Below, piece after piece: positions 11,904 to 21,915 of a stretch of DNA of 64,000 bases. Under the pieces are notes generated by a model. The model saw nothing but the letters and a program-made list of their open reading frames with translations. It searched no databases and had not been told where the DNA came from. This DNA is from Mesotaenium endlicherianum (Eukaryota; Streptophyta; Zygnematophyceae; Zygnematales; Mesotaeniaceae): contig WELA01012617.1 in assembly GCA_009602735.1 (NCBI GenBank), positions 1 through 64,000 on the forward strand. The letters run 5' to 3'. The position numbers and the translations under genes were made by a program. Position 1 is the first letter of the stretch; each line of letters begins with the position of its first letter.

Positions 11904-12123
11904 TGTCGTGCATTATGGGGTCGAACGCGTCTGATCTATGTAAGCAACACACAAGTGGGCAACCAGGGCGTGCTATGCTGAAAGCGCAAATGCATGCGGC
12001 CTTATGACCAAAAAGAAGGTCAGCTGTCAAATGTTTTAATTCCCGCCCTAGCTCTCAGCCTCCAGTTGATGAGCTGATAATGCTAGCGCTAGCTAACTCT
12101 GAGCAGTCACTAGAGAACCAGTC

Positions 12124-12774
12124 TCATGTTGGACCGCGCTCCACTGGGGGGTCAAGGCAGCCGATGTGGAAGCCAAGGATGCAATTGTCGCAGAGCAGCA
12201 TCTTGGCCTCTTGGCCAGGGCTGTGGCAGATCTGGCACGCCTTGTCCTTGGGCGGCCGCGCGTCGCGGGAACGAACTTCTACATAAAGGTAAGGAAGATG
12301 GCATGGACCACAGTTCTTGGTGTGGTCCTTGTAAAGACGGCCATTGGCGCCTTCCAACTCCAGTACTCCCAGCGTCAAGGCACGCTTGACGCGCAAGATC
12401 ATCGGCAAGCTGCTGGTGTCGAGGGTATTCTTCGTCTGGCATCGCGGGTACACGAAGTCACCTGCGGAAAATTGCAACACCCGAGGACGATAGGCTCCGC
12501 CACGAGTCATGGCATACCTCAGCGTGTCACGATGTCGGGCAATACTGACGTTGTCCATGCCCATGGGCATCAGGCGCTGGAACAGCTGTGCATGCTGCCC
12601 AATTAGAGTACTCCATGTGTTGAGATAGTACAAGTCCAGGACACTCTCAGCCACGGTCCTGGCTGCGGCTGGCAGGATCGGCGGGCGTCCATAAAAGGAG
12701 GAAGCAAGGAGAATGCGAGGCCAAGGAGGCTTGGCAACTGAACTTGTATCCCATAGCCAACCACGGAAGCGCAT
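12124..12774 (-). pseudogene. K integrase C-terminus with PHD-type zinc finger (fossil)
   Basis: The frame runs from the end of the integrase core through an integrase C-terminal segment (ILRVKRALTLGVLELEGANG, about residues 125-150 of the piece) into a Cys/His cluster, CQIC...LLCDNC....FHIGCLDPP. The spacing C-x2-C, C-x2-C, H-x2-C and the hydrophobic LLCDxC...GFHxxC frame are those of PHD fingers, which usually read histone H3 tails. It takes the place where chromoviruses carry a chromodomain, so a targeting role is a reasonable inference. Element D carries the same integrase C-terminus at 19448-19830. Confidence 0.8.
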
Positions 12775-13350
12775 CGTCCCAATGGGTGCTGTCGTGGGTC
12801 AGGCAGTACTTGCGCAGCCCCAGCTTGACGGTTTGCACCATGCGCTCTACAAGGCCGTCAGCCTGGGGGTTATCGCGGGAGGTGGTGCGGTGGTCGATCA
12901 TGGAGCGTTCTAGCAGCTTCTGAAAGCTGCCCTGGAACTCCTTGCCCTGGTCGGTCAGTACCTCAGCGCAGCCGCCAAAACGGCCAAGGACCTGATCAAG
13001 GAACAACCTGGGCAATTCCCTCACTGGCCTTGCTAGGCAAGGGCACAAGCCCGATCCACTTGGCCAAATGCTCAATCATCACCAAGACGTAGAGGTTGCC
13101 TCGGCGGACCTTAAGTAACTCCCCAGCCAAGTCCAGTGACCACCGGTAGAACAGCCCCTGAATGGGCAGGGGGCTGAGGGCAACAGTGCGCGCTGTGAAG
13201 CTTGAGCGCACACGGTCGCAGAGAGTGTAACTGCTGACAACGTCGGCCACGACCTTAGCCATGCCGTGCCACCAATACTTGACCTGCAAGAGGCTGAGCG
13301 TGCGCTTGATACCGAAGTGTCCAAGGGTCTCATGAACAGTGCGCGAGCGG
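12647..13350 (-). pseudogene. K integrase zinc-binding and core regions (fossil)
   Basis: Translations give HETLGHFG and a CxxC-like segment at about 13230-13350, then YRWSLDLAGEL (first core Asp), VLTDQGKEF (second Asp) and DGLVERMVQTVK. These are hallmarks of a Ty3/Gypsy integrase. It is similar to the integrase of element D (18295-18703) through ADGL.ERMVQT and LPWL.MGY.F. Confidence 0.8.
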
Positions 13351-13530
13351 AGAATAGGTCGGGGAAGCGCTCGTGACAGAGCGCCATCTGGCGTTGGGCT
13401 ACTTGCTACGCCTTGGGGTGAAGGTCAACGTAGACGTAACGCCGGATGGGGATGCCAACTTGCAGTGTAGCCAGCAACCCAAAGGCAATGCCGGCGAACA
13501 GCTTTACCAGGGCAATGGCGCCTGGCCGCT
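13340..13530 (-). pseudogene. Cytosine-C5 DNA methyltransferase motif I region in K (fossil)
   Basis: Upstream of the integrase the minus strand encodes VKLFAGIAFGLLATLQVGI followed by RRYVYVDLHPKA and then ALCHERFPDLF. This is the S-adenosylmethionine-binding start of C5-methyltransferases: the LFxGI loop, a helix, then a strand ending in an acidic residue before xPxA. Only this N-terminal block is present; the catalytic PC and ENV motifs are not seen. Gypsy elements with captured C5-methyltransferases are known from charophyte algae and dinoflagellates, which supports the reading. Confidence 0.65.
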
Positions 13531-13979
13531 CATCTAGCTGGTCCGTGTAGATCGGCGTCGGCAGGGGCAGGATAACCTGGCTCCGTGGTGGGCGGGTACG
13601 TACGGGCGACGTTGTACTGATGTGGGGCCATGCGGAGTGCAGCGACGGCGCGGTCGACGTAGTCGCGCGTAAGATGCGGAAGAGGCCCAGCCAGCGGCTG
13701 GGGCTAGGCAATGCGCGCGTGTGCCTGGTGCTGACGCAACCTGTCCAGAGCGTCCTGCAGGATGTGCAAGGGAACGGGTGTTGAGCCGTGCGCACGCAGG
13801 TAAGCTGCCCCAAGCGCCTGGCCTCGCGGTCCCACGTACGCCAGCTGTTCCAAAATCGGGCGCTGAGGCAAGTACGAGTGCAAGTCGTAGTATGCCTGCT
13901 GGCGTTGGTGGAACGGGAGGTCCGCCCGGTTGGCGCTGTCGGCTGGCTTTGTGCGGTAAGGCGAATTATCGGACGCGCA

Positions 13980-14140
13980 CTGGCTGGCGAGGCGCCAGCA
14001 GCAGTGTAGATCCGCATGGGCAAATCCCCTAGGTCAGCAAAAGAGAGGCCCAGGTGCCGGAGATGGCTGTGACTAATCTGAACTGGCTGTGTGCCGGTGT
14101 CAAAGATGATGCGCTGAAGGGCCTGCTTATTGACCAGCAC
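13980..14140 (-). pseudogene. K aspartic protease start (fossil)
   Basis: The piece reads RIIFDTGTQPVQISHSHLRHL then LPMRIYTAAG, matching the DTG active-site loop and following strands of a retropepsin. It lies between the gag/linker region and the methyltransferase motif. Confidence 0.6.
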
Positions 14141-15937
14141 AATCCCTTGCGCGTTGTCCAGATACGCAGCGTTAGGTCTGCTGGTCAGCCTGCGCTCGTG
14201 CGGGGGTCAAGCGGGGGCTGAGAGCATCGCAGTGGAAGCTCCTGCTGCCGGCCTGTTTGTGCCTGTGCGGGCACCAGGGGCGCGGGAACAGAGCATCAGC
14301 TTGGCGGCCTGCCGGGCCGCCACCAGCGTCATGCCGAGCTAGGCAAATGACATCGCCGGCATGCGATGCAGCGCCAACGATAGCACCTCGGCGCTGAGCT
14401 GCACCGTCATTACTGGCGACGCGAGTGCGTGCGATGCTGGCGTGACAGGCGCTGCTGGAGGGTCCAGGACGCGAAAGGAACGGGGCAGGAATGGGGCTTC
14501 CTCCGTACGCCGTCCTTGGATGGGTCCGTTGCGCTTAGGCGCGCCTGATGCTCAACCAGCAACTGCCACGAGCGAGCGCTCGCGTGTAGCCTTGTGAGCG
14601 GCCAGACCACTGCCAAGTGGCAGTGTCCGTGCCCAGCACACGAGGGCTTCTGGTGCGGCTGTCGTCCCTGGCGCACCTAGCGCTCTTGCGAGCAGCGGCA
14701 CTGGTGCATGCTCAAGCAGGCCGGGGCACTGGCGTGCTAGCAAGGATAAGCGCCTGTGTGAGTCTTAGCGTCGGGACGACAGCAGGGACCAGCGGGACCT
14801 CTGCAAGACCGCCAGGTGGCGCTCCGGGGTCGCTCCTGAGGCGCACCAGGCGGGCTGCCGATCCGTTGGCGCTCTCTCCCGCGTGGGCCCCGTGCGATAC
14901 TCGGGCGTCCCGCTCTTGAGCAAGAATTAAGGCCCCGCGCAGCCACGAGAACGCAGCTTGTGGGGATGCCGAGATTTTGCGCGCAGCCAAAGTTTAAGCC
15001 CTGGCTGAGCGGTGTTGTGCGCGAGGCGTTGAGCGGCTTCTCAATGATCGGGTCGTGCAGCAGTGTCGAGGACGCACCCACCTAGTGGATAGTGTTGGCG
15101 CCCTCTGCCGTGAGCGCGTGTGGCGGGTCGAGCCACCTGCGCACGCCAAGTGGCGGCGCCTGAGAGCAGCTGCCAAATGAAGTTGCGCAGGCTGGCGTGC
15201 CAGGGGCGAGGAGGCCAGGTTGCCGGAAGGGACCTTGCGTCGCCGTCCCTGGCGCCTGACCACGGGCAACAATGACGGTGATGGGGCGTGGCGCCTCGGA
15301 TGCCGTGCGCATGCCATGTGGCGCCAACTGCTGGATCCGGCTGCTGGCAGTCAGCCGCAAGCGGCAGTGCTCCTGCCGCTCCCTCGTGCGTTGATCTGCG
15401 CACGCATGCACGGTGCACGTGCCAAGGCTCATCGCGGCCTGCGCAGCCATCTGACGGACTTGCACGGGACTGCCACCCGTCGCCAGGCCGCCCATTGTCA
15501 ATCCAGCTGTCAATAGCAAGGCCGTGCAAGCCAGAGTTGTCGCCAGCGTTGATGTTGGCTGCATTGGCGTTGGGGACGCTTCTTCGCAGGGGCGGACTAC
15601 TGCGTTGGCTGGCTGGGCTGCGCCACATTGGTGGTTGCCAGCTTTCAGCCGGTCAAAGCGCGCCCGTCCGCCACTGGAAGAAATCGGAGCTGGGAGCGTG
15701 CCGCTGGCAGGAGCGTACAGCGCTCCGCACGCGTCGTAGCCGGTGTTGGCGTCGCGAGCGAGTAGGCGGGCAATCTCGGCCTCGGCCGCTAACAGTGCGT
15801 TGCTGAGAGCGTCGTAACTGTAGTGGTCCTCGCCGGGCGTCATCACGGCGTCGATCGTGGCCGTGGCCGTCGTCATCGCGGGTCGTCTGTTAGTGCGCGG
15901 GTTACGCGTGTCCCGCTGGCCCGCAGCACCGAAGAAT

Positions 15938-17117
15938 TTATCCCGAGTACGCCCGTTCTCGAGGTCGCGCTTCTTCTGCAGGCAGACGACCTGCAAATGG
16001 CCGGCCTTGCCGCAGTACGTGTGCAAGCGTGCAGTCACGGCAAGAGTGGCCCATCTTCCCGCAAGACCAGCAGGGGTTGCTCGTCGTGGCGGCCATAGAG
16101 ATACGGCCGCGCGGGGCTCCGCACTGCTGAGTCTGCTGGGGCAGCTGCAAGCGCTGCGGCTGCTGCTGCTGGGGCTGGCGTGCAGGGGCTGGTCGCATTG
16201 TGGAAGACGGCAGCACAGCGGCCTCCTGCCGTACGCCTGTGGATGCGAAGCCCACACAGCCGCTGATGTTGCTCCATGGGGCTGCCAGGCTCTGCTTCTC
16301 AACTGAGAGGTAAGCGTCCTCGAGCGAGTGCTCAGAACCCTTGCGATCAAGGAGGGGGGCGATAGCTTTCTCCCTTAGACGCGGCTCCACGGCACGCAAG
16401 AAGATCTCCGCTGCCTCTATGTCAGTAACCGTGCCCACGTCTCTGCGTAGGTGGGTCAGACGTCGATACATCATGCGGAGCGTCTCGTTCTTGCGGCGGA
16501 AGAAGTGGTGCAGCTCGTACACCTTCTCCTTAGTGGCGGCTTGGAAATCCCTGTCTGAGAACGCACCAAAAGGCCTGCACTGGGTCAGCCAGTGGGGTCT
16601 GAATGTCCCCCACCACCTCCGTGCGCGTGAGGATCTCGGTTGCCTTCTCTCGGCAGGTGTTGCGAGCCTCGTGGAGAAGGTAACGCATGAGCGTGCCAAA
16701 CACCTGGCGCTTAGTGAGCGTGGGCGTCTTGAGCTTAGCGTTCTCAAGGTCAGCCTCGAACTTGAAGATAGTGTCGTCCAGATCACAGGTGCCTCGCCTG
16801 CCGCTGAAGCGAAAGAGGGAGGCTCTGTCTACCTTCGTATCTCGGTCACCTTCCATTGAGTACGAGTTATTGTAGTGAGTCCACTGCAGAGGTGGCTCGT
16901 GGACGGCCGTAAGCTGAGGGGGCACCGGGTGCTCCTCCTCAGAGTGATTAGTGATAGTACTGAGATCCGAGTCTGAGTCCTCGCCACTAATAACTTCGTA
17001 GTAAGGCTGATAAGATAGCCCACTACGGGTAGGCATACGCTGAAAGCTCTCTTCGCTTGCAGGGAAAGAGAAAGATCTTTTTAGAAGTAAGGAGTGTGCA
17101 CTCTTCAGAGTGAGCAC
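15938..17117 (-). pseudogene. K gag with zinc knuckle (fossil)
   Basis: The N-terminal part begins near 17035 (MPTRSGLSYQPYYEVISGE) and has an acidic, Ser-rich head. A capsid-like helical region follows (LTKRQVFGTLMRYLLHEA; FFRRKNETLRMMYRRLTHLR). A Gln/Pro-rich linker then leads to the CCHC knuckle CWSCGKMGHSCRDC near 16035-16080. The order matches Ty3/Gypsy gag. The downstream linker (14140-15900) is coding-like and GC-rich with no domain that I recognise. Confidence 0.7.
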
Positions 17118-18103
17118 CTCAAGATTGTAATTTGGTAGGAAAACAACTAATGAAGTCTGGCTGAAAAGATCACTGGAAGCACATCATGATCTTCAAGAGT
17201 AGTCCTATGGCAAGGTCTAAGCTGTGACTTTTCTTACTACTTGTGAAGTTCTTCTAGTGACTGGAAGCCAGGAGGGCTTGCTCTTCACAAGAGAGAGACT
17301 CAGTGTCCCTGAAAACACAAGAGGTAAAAGTGTAAGCTTTACTGATAACTTTGTTGCTTACAGTTGGCATAATTGGACTTCTTAAAAAATGTCCTTCTAA
17401 GGGCATCTGCTGCCATATACTCCTTGCAAACCGGCGCTGAAGGCGGCGGATTCCATGCACACAGTCACACTAGGAGGCTCTCTTAGATTCACAAAACTGG
17501 AGGTAAGGCAAGTACTAGCTCTCTTTAGCGCTCTCTTATAAGCACAACACACACCAATCAAATATAGTGCAAGGAAGAAGATGCATGACTCTTATTGTGG
17601 GAGCTTACCTCGACCAATGCTACCTAGATAATGCCTCAAAAGTAGATCTGAAATGTAAACAAGCTTCCTCTAGGAATGGGTGATGCAGTCACCAACTTAT
17701 GGTTCCAATGGTGCTCATATACTATGTTAATACATGCTAAGTGTACTTTATCAAATTTCCGGATTTGTGTGCTGATGGCTAGGGGTCTTTGGAGTCGCAA
17801 AGAGCCAACAATGTGACCTTTGGGCACATTGAGTCACAAAGTGGCCCTTGGTGGAAATCCGCTAGGGGCCGGTAGGTGGCGTGAACTAGATCGCGAATAT
17901 CTCGCTCGACACTTAACCAAATGTCGCGCAACCGGTGCCGTTCCAAAGGTGACGCGACGCTCAACACTTTCGCGATTTGGAATGCTAGCAAAGGTCAACA
18001 TATGAATGGGTGAAGCACGGTCAAAGTCGGCCTTCCTAGGTTGATGGATGATGCACGTGTGTCTCGGTTGAGGCCGACGGTCCCGACTTGATGAGTCATG
18101 ACA
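17118..18103 (-). other. K 5' leader/LTR region without genes
   Basis: No supported frame. It should hold the 5' LTR and primer site of K, but I find no matching repeat at 11904-12120 and no clear primer site. Composition is closer to the AT-richer surroundings than the K coding body. Confidence 0.4.
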
Positions 18104-18294
18104 CTTATGTATGAGTGTATGGATTGCATGATTGATGCTAATTTATTTTCACTAGACTCATTAGTATTGCACTGCTAGCCGTGAAGTCTTTTGTCAATTA
18201 GTAAGTTAACCATAAAACACCATGAAGATTACACGTTGATAATAAAGATATTTTATTAATGGTTAATCACCTATTGGTAGGTCAATTCGTTTCA
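18104..18294 (+). repeat. C 3' LTR, second part
   Basis: Continues the LTR interrupted at 11903. CTTATGTATGAG and the last ~75 bp match 3650-3836, and it ends in TTTCA at 18294. Confidence 0.85.
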
Positions 18295-18703
18295 CGGACG
18301 GTCTGGCAAAGAGAATGGTACAAACTATTAAGTTTGCACTACAAAACTATGGCTAGGAGCATGACAAACGGGACTGGGACTTAGCTCTGCCATGGTTGGT
18401 CATGGGCTATAGGTTCAGGAAGCAGGTTGCCTTGGCAAATTACTCGCCATATCAAATTTTGTTTGGCAAGAGTTTGGTGGTGTCCAGCAGCATCAAACAG
18501 AAAATTGAACTGGCGAAAGACCTGGACAATGTTTATAAGCTGTTAAAAGTCACGGTGCGTCGAAAGGCGTTGTTTGAGCACATGATGCCAGCTGTTTTGG
18601 ACAATTTGAAGATTCCACAAAAAAGAGATACGCAACATAATGCGAAGACACGAGACGGAAGCTATCGCCTGCAGATGACGGAAATCAAGGAAGAAGACTT
18701 TAT
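18295..18703 (+). pseudogene. Gypsy D integrase core, C-terminal side (fossil)
   Basis: Starts at DGLAKRMVQTI and continues LPWLVMGYRFRKQ and NYSPYQILFGKSLVV, the end of a Ty3/Gypsy integrase core. It is the same type as K's integrase. Element C interrupts it on the left (3081-3125 may be its left flank) and solo LTR J on the right. D is the oldest plus-strand layer of this part of the window. Confidence 0.75.
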
Positions 18704-19447
18704 TGTAAGGTCATAGGTTTATACAGTGCATTTTTGAGTTTCATGAAAGTATGTTTTGACTGTTTAGTAGTGTAGAGTGCATTCTTGTGGTCATTTTGAT
18801 ATAAAGTTCATCAAATTTGGTCAAGTATTGAGAGAGTTATGGATTTCCGAAGTTTAATTAGTTTTGAGGTCGGTTGACGACTGTCCTTAATTCGCGGTGA
18901 GCGCGACCGTCGGATTGACCGAGAGCGGCGAGCGATCTGGCCCGTTAGAATGAACTCGAACCTTCACGAAAGTTCGGCTAACATGGAGTGCCGACTAGAT
19001 CGATAAACCTAGAAGTTTCGGTTTAGCCTAGCGCGTCTAAGATAGAATATTCTAGTAATGTCGATGCATGTATGTGGACGTCAATTCGGCCCGATACGTC
19101 AGATTATACTGATCTGGCTTACTCACGAATATTCTGGAAGGGACGATTTGACGAACACTTACAAAAATCCGTAGCTTCCTCCTAGGGAGGAGCACTTAGG
19201 CAGAAAATTATAAATAGGCCTAACTTCTTTGTTTCTTATCAATTTTCACTTCTGTAAATTTCTACGGGTTTGTAATGACAAGGCCTTTCATCCTACATCA
19301 ATTGTGAGCAGTTTCTTGCTACTCAAAATGTTGAGTATTTCTCCTAAGCTTTGTTAGTGATATGCCGCTGCACTCTCTCGTATGATGGCAACTAGTTCCT
19401 TTCCTCGTGAGTCACTACGCTTCCACTAGGGCACTTTGCCCCTTTCA
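18704..19447 (+). repeat. Solo LTR J of the element-I family (744 bp)
   Basis: Begins TGTAAGGTCATAG, ends GCCCCTTTCA. It matches inverted the LTRs at 24725-25468 (744 bp) and 39970-40710 (741 bp). D integrase sequence lies on both sides, and the flanks TTTAT/TTCAT look like a slightly changed 5 bp target duplication. No internal part is attached, so recombination between two LTRs probably removed it. Confidence 0.85.
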
Positions 19448-19993
19448 TTCATCTACATAAAACATCAGACCAAGACCACCATCGACACCAGTTAAGGTGC
19501 AGTAATCTTGCGCGTGAAACATGCGTTTGGAAATGGCGTGCTAGAGGTGTGAGAATTTGACGGCAGAACCATAAGAGATTACGTGCAAATTTGCTCATTG
19601 TGCCATTTGCCTAATATCGACCCAACGGTCCAGGCTGCGCCCAAGGAATTGGTGCCAACAACACCTTGTGCCAGCTGTAAAGTACAAGATAATCAAGAGG
19701 TAATTAAACGTGTGATAAGTGTGATGCTAGATGGCACACATTTCGCATTGGTGATGAAGAGATTATGGCAGGATGCTAAGAATGCCCTGACTGCTTGTAG
19801 CGATCCGAACGAAAAGGTAACTTGAGCTACTTTGAATACGCGCCAATTGTACTTATACAATTCAAACCGACACTTCTATCGCTCCACGCGACGTGTCGCA
19901 CGCGCTGCATCCGGCCACGCGGCAAATTGTTACACTGGAAAATAGATCGCTTTCAGCCTAAGAAACAGGGACGCCTCAGCTGAAAGGGAGGGG
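19448..19993 (+). pseudogene. Gypsy D integrase C-terminus, Cys-rich end and polypurine tract (fossil)
   Basis: Translation pieces such as AVILRVKHAFGNGVLEV and CSLCHLPNIDP line up with K (MILRVKRALTLGVLELEG; CGPCHLPYLY). Further Cys pairs (CASC) follow but do not form a full PHD signature. The last open piece is 19583-19825. The tract GAAAGGGAGGGG before 19994 is the polypurine tract. Confidence 0.65.
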
Positions 19994-21588
19994 TGTAAGG
20001 AAAAATGGGAGCTGTAAAACATTTTGCAAAATTGCTAGAAGTTTGATGGTGAATAGAGTGGGAGCAGCCTGGTGTGGAAATTGTTTAGGTATGAATATCT
20101 CTCACTGAGTGGTGCAAGTGCAGGAAGGTCAGAAATTGGTCAGCGTGCCACCAACACACGTGGAAAGGCATATCAACCAGGTTAATTTCCCACGTGCAGA
20201 GATGCACCGACAAGTCAACCAATTAGGGGCCCATACGTGTAGAGGACCACCATCACATCGACCAGGTCAACGACACACGTGCTGGAAAACCACACACGAG
20301 TCCAGGATCCAACGCCATTAAAGGCACGAGAGCTGTCGCAATTGCTATTGATTTGACGGCGCCGCACGCGTGGCGCAAGTCCCGGCCGCCAGGTACGAAA
20401 AGCCAACGTTAATTCACCAGCCATCTGGTTGACAAAACCACATGGTCAAGTCAAGTCAAGTCACGAAAAGCGTGACTGATTAATCAATCCCGACACTCAG
20501 AGATGAGTGAGGCTTTGACAAAGCAAAGTCTGCTAGAAAGGTGATTACGCTGGGACCAGCGAACGGACCACGTTGGCAGATGCCAAGTAGGGGTCGCTGG
20601 CTATCCAGTCACTCTGGCAAGGGTCAAGAGAGCCGTGGTTGCATGGGAAGGCCACCTCAGCCATGGTCCTGCGGTGAGGCTGACACGACTTAAGCTGCCA
20701 CTTCAGGGGACATAGTCTCCAGGACACTTGAACGTGCATGCTAACTGAAAGGTAAAGCAAGCACACTCAACAGTCACAAGGCGTGCTTTTGTGCTAAGTG
20801 ACGTTGAGCAAGTTAAGCTGTGACGAGGGAGTTCTGCAAGGTTGCATTCATGCTGAGCACAGTGACTAAGCACTGGAGCTCTTAAAAGGGACCAGCATGC
20901 GTGGTGCCTGGGAAACGCACAAGCACTGCAAAGATTCTGCCTCATTCTTGTCTCAAACATTTTTTCCAAAGAAGCAGAGAGGAGTACAGGAGCAAGAGAA
21001 GAAGAGAAGGAAGGCGCGAAGGAGAAGGAGTTCCCAAGGCCGCTGAAGAGCCAAGAGTCATGCTTCTGCTGACGTTCAAGAGCTTTCCCTCTCATTGTAT
21101 CATGAAAGTTAGGATTCTGGAGTTCCCAAGAAGGGATTCCATCTGGAAAGAATGGAGAGCTTGCAAACTAGGATCTGGTAGGATTTGTAGCGTAGATTTG
21201 AGTCAAACACCACAAACGAGGCACATAAAATGGTGAGTGCTGTGTTAGTTTTCAAGTTCTCATAAATGTCAATTGTCGAATTGCTATTAGCAAGAGCAGG
21301 ATTAGCCAAAAGTCCGTCTGTAAAGAGTTGATTCAGCCCAGCCAGCAGTAGAACCTATTAAGGCGAGGTGTTGAGCAAAGAGATCACGCCAAGCCGGCAT
21401 AGTTTCAGATTTTTTGTAAGCTGTGACTTGGTGAAAGCTAAGCGAAAGCCCTAGTGGGCGATTTTCTCTGAAACTTGGAATTGTTGTGCTGATCTGCTTA
21501 GGCGTGATTTTAAAAAACCAGAATTTGTTCACTTGTGCAACTCTCAACTTGGGCAAAAGCCTATTTAGAAGTGCAACGCTTATATCCT
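19994..21588 (+). repeat. Gypsy D 3' LTR, right end uncertain
   Basis: TGTAAGGAAAAATGG follows the polypurine tract. The first ~345 bp recur at 21589-21915. Around 20880 there is a TATA-like CTTAAAAGGG followed by transcript-like sequence, as expected for U3/R. I see no matching left LTR in the window and cannot fix the right edge. No genes. Confidence 0.5.
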
Positions 21589-21915
21589 TGTAAGGAGCTA
21601 GAAAACTTTTTGGAAAATTGCTAATTGGTGGAGGGTGAAAGGAGTGGGAGCAGCTTGATGTGGAAAACACAACGTATGAGTTCCTATTACTGAGTGGTGC
21701 AAGTGCAGGAAGGCCAAAAATTAGTTAGCCTGCCACCGACACACATATAAAGGGCTATCAACCAGGTTGATTCCTCACGTACAGAGATGCACCAAGCAGT
21801 CAACCAGGAAGGGCTCACACGTGCAGAGGACCACTGACACATCGACTAGGTCAATGTCACACGTGCTGAAAATCCACACACGTGTCCAAGTCCCTACGCC
21901 AATAGGCACGACAGC
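21589..21915 (+). repeat. Partial second copy of the D LTR
   Basis: TGTAAGGAGCTAG to GGCACGACAGC parallels 19994-20338, with shared blocks such as GAGTGGTGCAAGTGCAGGAAGG. It is a direct repeat, clearly diverged, truncated on the right. Confidence 0.75.

Larger units (their letters stand above)
11904..18103 (-). mobile_element. Ty3/Gypsy element K with PHD finger and C5-methyltransferase motif (fossil)
   Basis: A 6.2 kb insertion in C's 3' LTR. CTTATG lies on both sides (11900-11905, 18104-18109); if the ends are TG...CA the target duplication is CTTA. The ends are TGTCGTGC and GTCATGACA. Minus-strand parts in order are gag with a CCHC knuckle (15938-17117), a GC-rich linker, an aspartic protease start (about 13980-14140), a C5-methyltransferase motif (about 13340-13530), integrase (12647-13350) and integrase C-terminus plus PHD finger (12124-12774). 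No RT or RNase H is recognisable and paired LTRs are not obvious. The body is far richer in G+C than the neighbours. Broken in several places. Confidence 0.8.
3126..18294 (+). mobile_element. Ty3/Gypsy element C, interrupted by K (fossil)
   Basis: Bounded by two LTRs of the same family (3126-3836; 11372-11903 plus 18104-18294). Between them are a primer site, a gag start, a minisatellite, a foreign-looking 2 kb block, RNase H, integrase, chromodomain remnants and an accessory coding region. Gag core, protease and most of RT are not recognisable. The LTRs differ strongly, especially in the first 150 bp, so this is an old and heavily broken copy. K splits the 3' LTR. Sequence on the outer right side (18295 on) reads as Gypsy D integrase, so C lies inside D. 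I see no clean target duplication. Confidence 0.8.

Noticed and set aside
14130-16306. Several plus-strand frames of 70-170 codons in the GC-rich part
   Set aside because: They lie opposite K coding sequence, have Arg/Ala/Ser-rich translations typical of antisense GC-rich DNA and show no motif.
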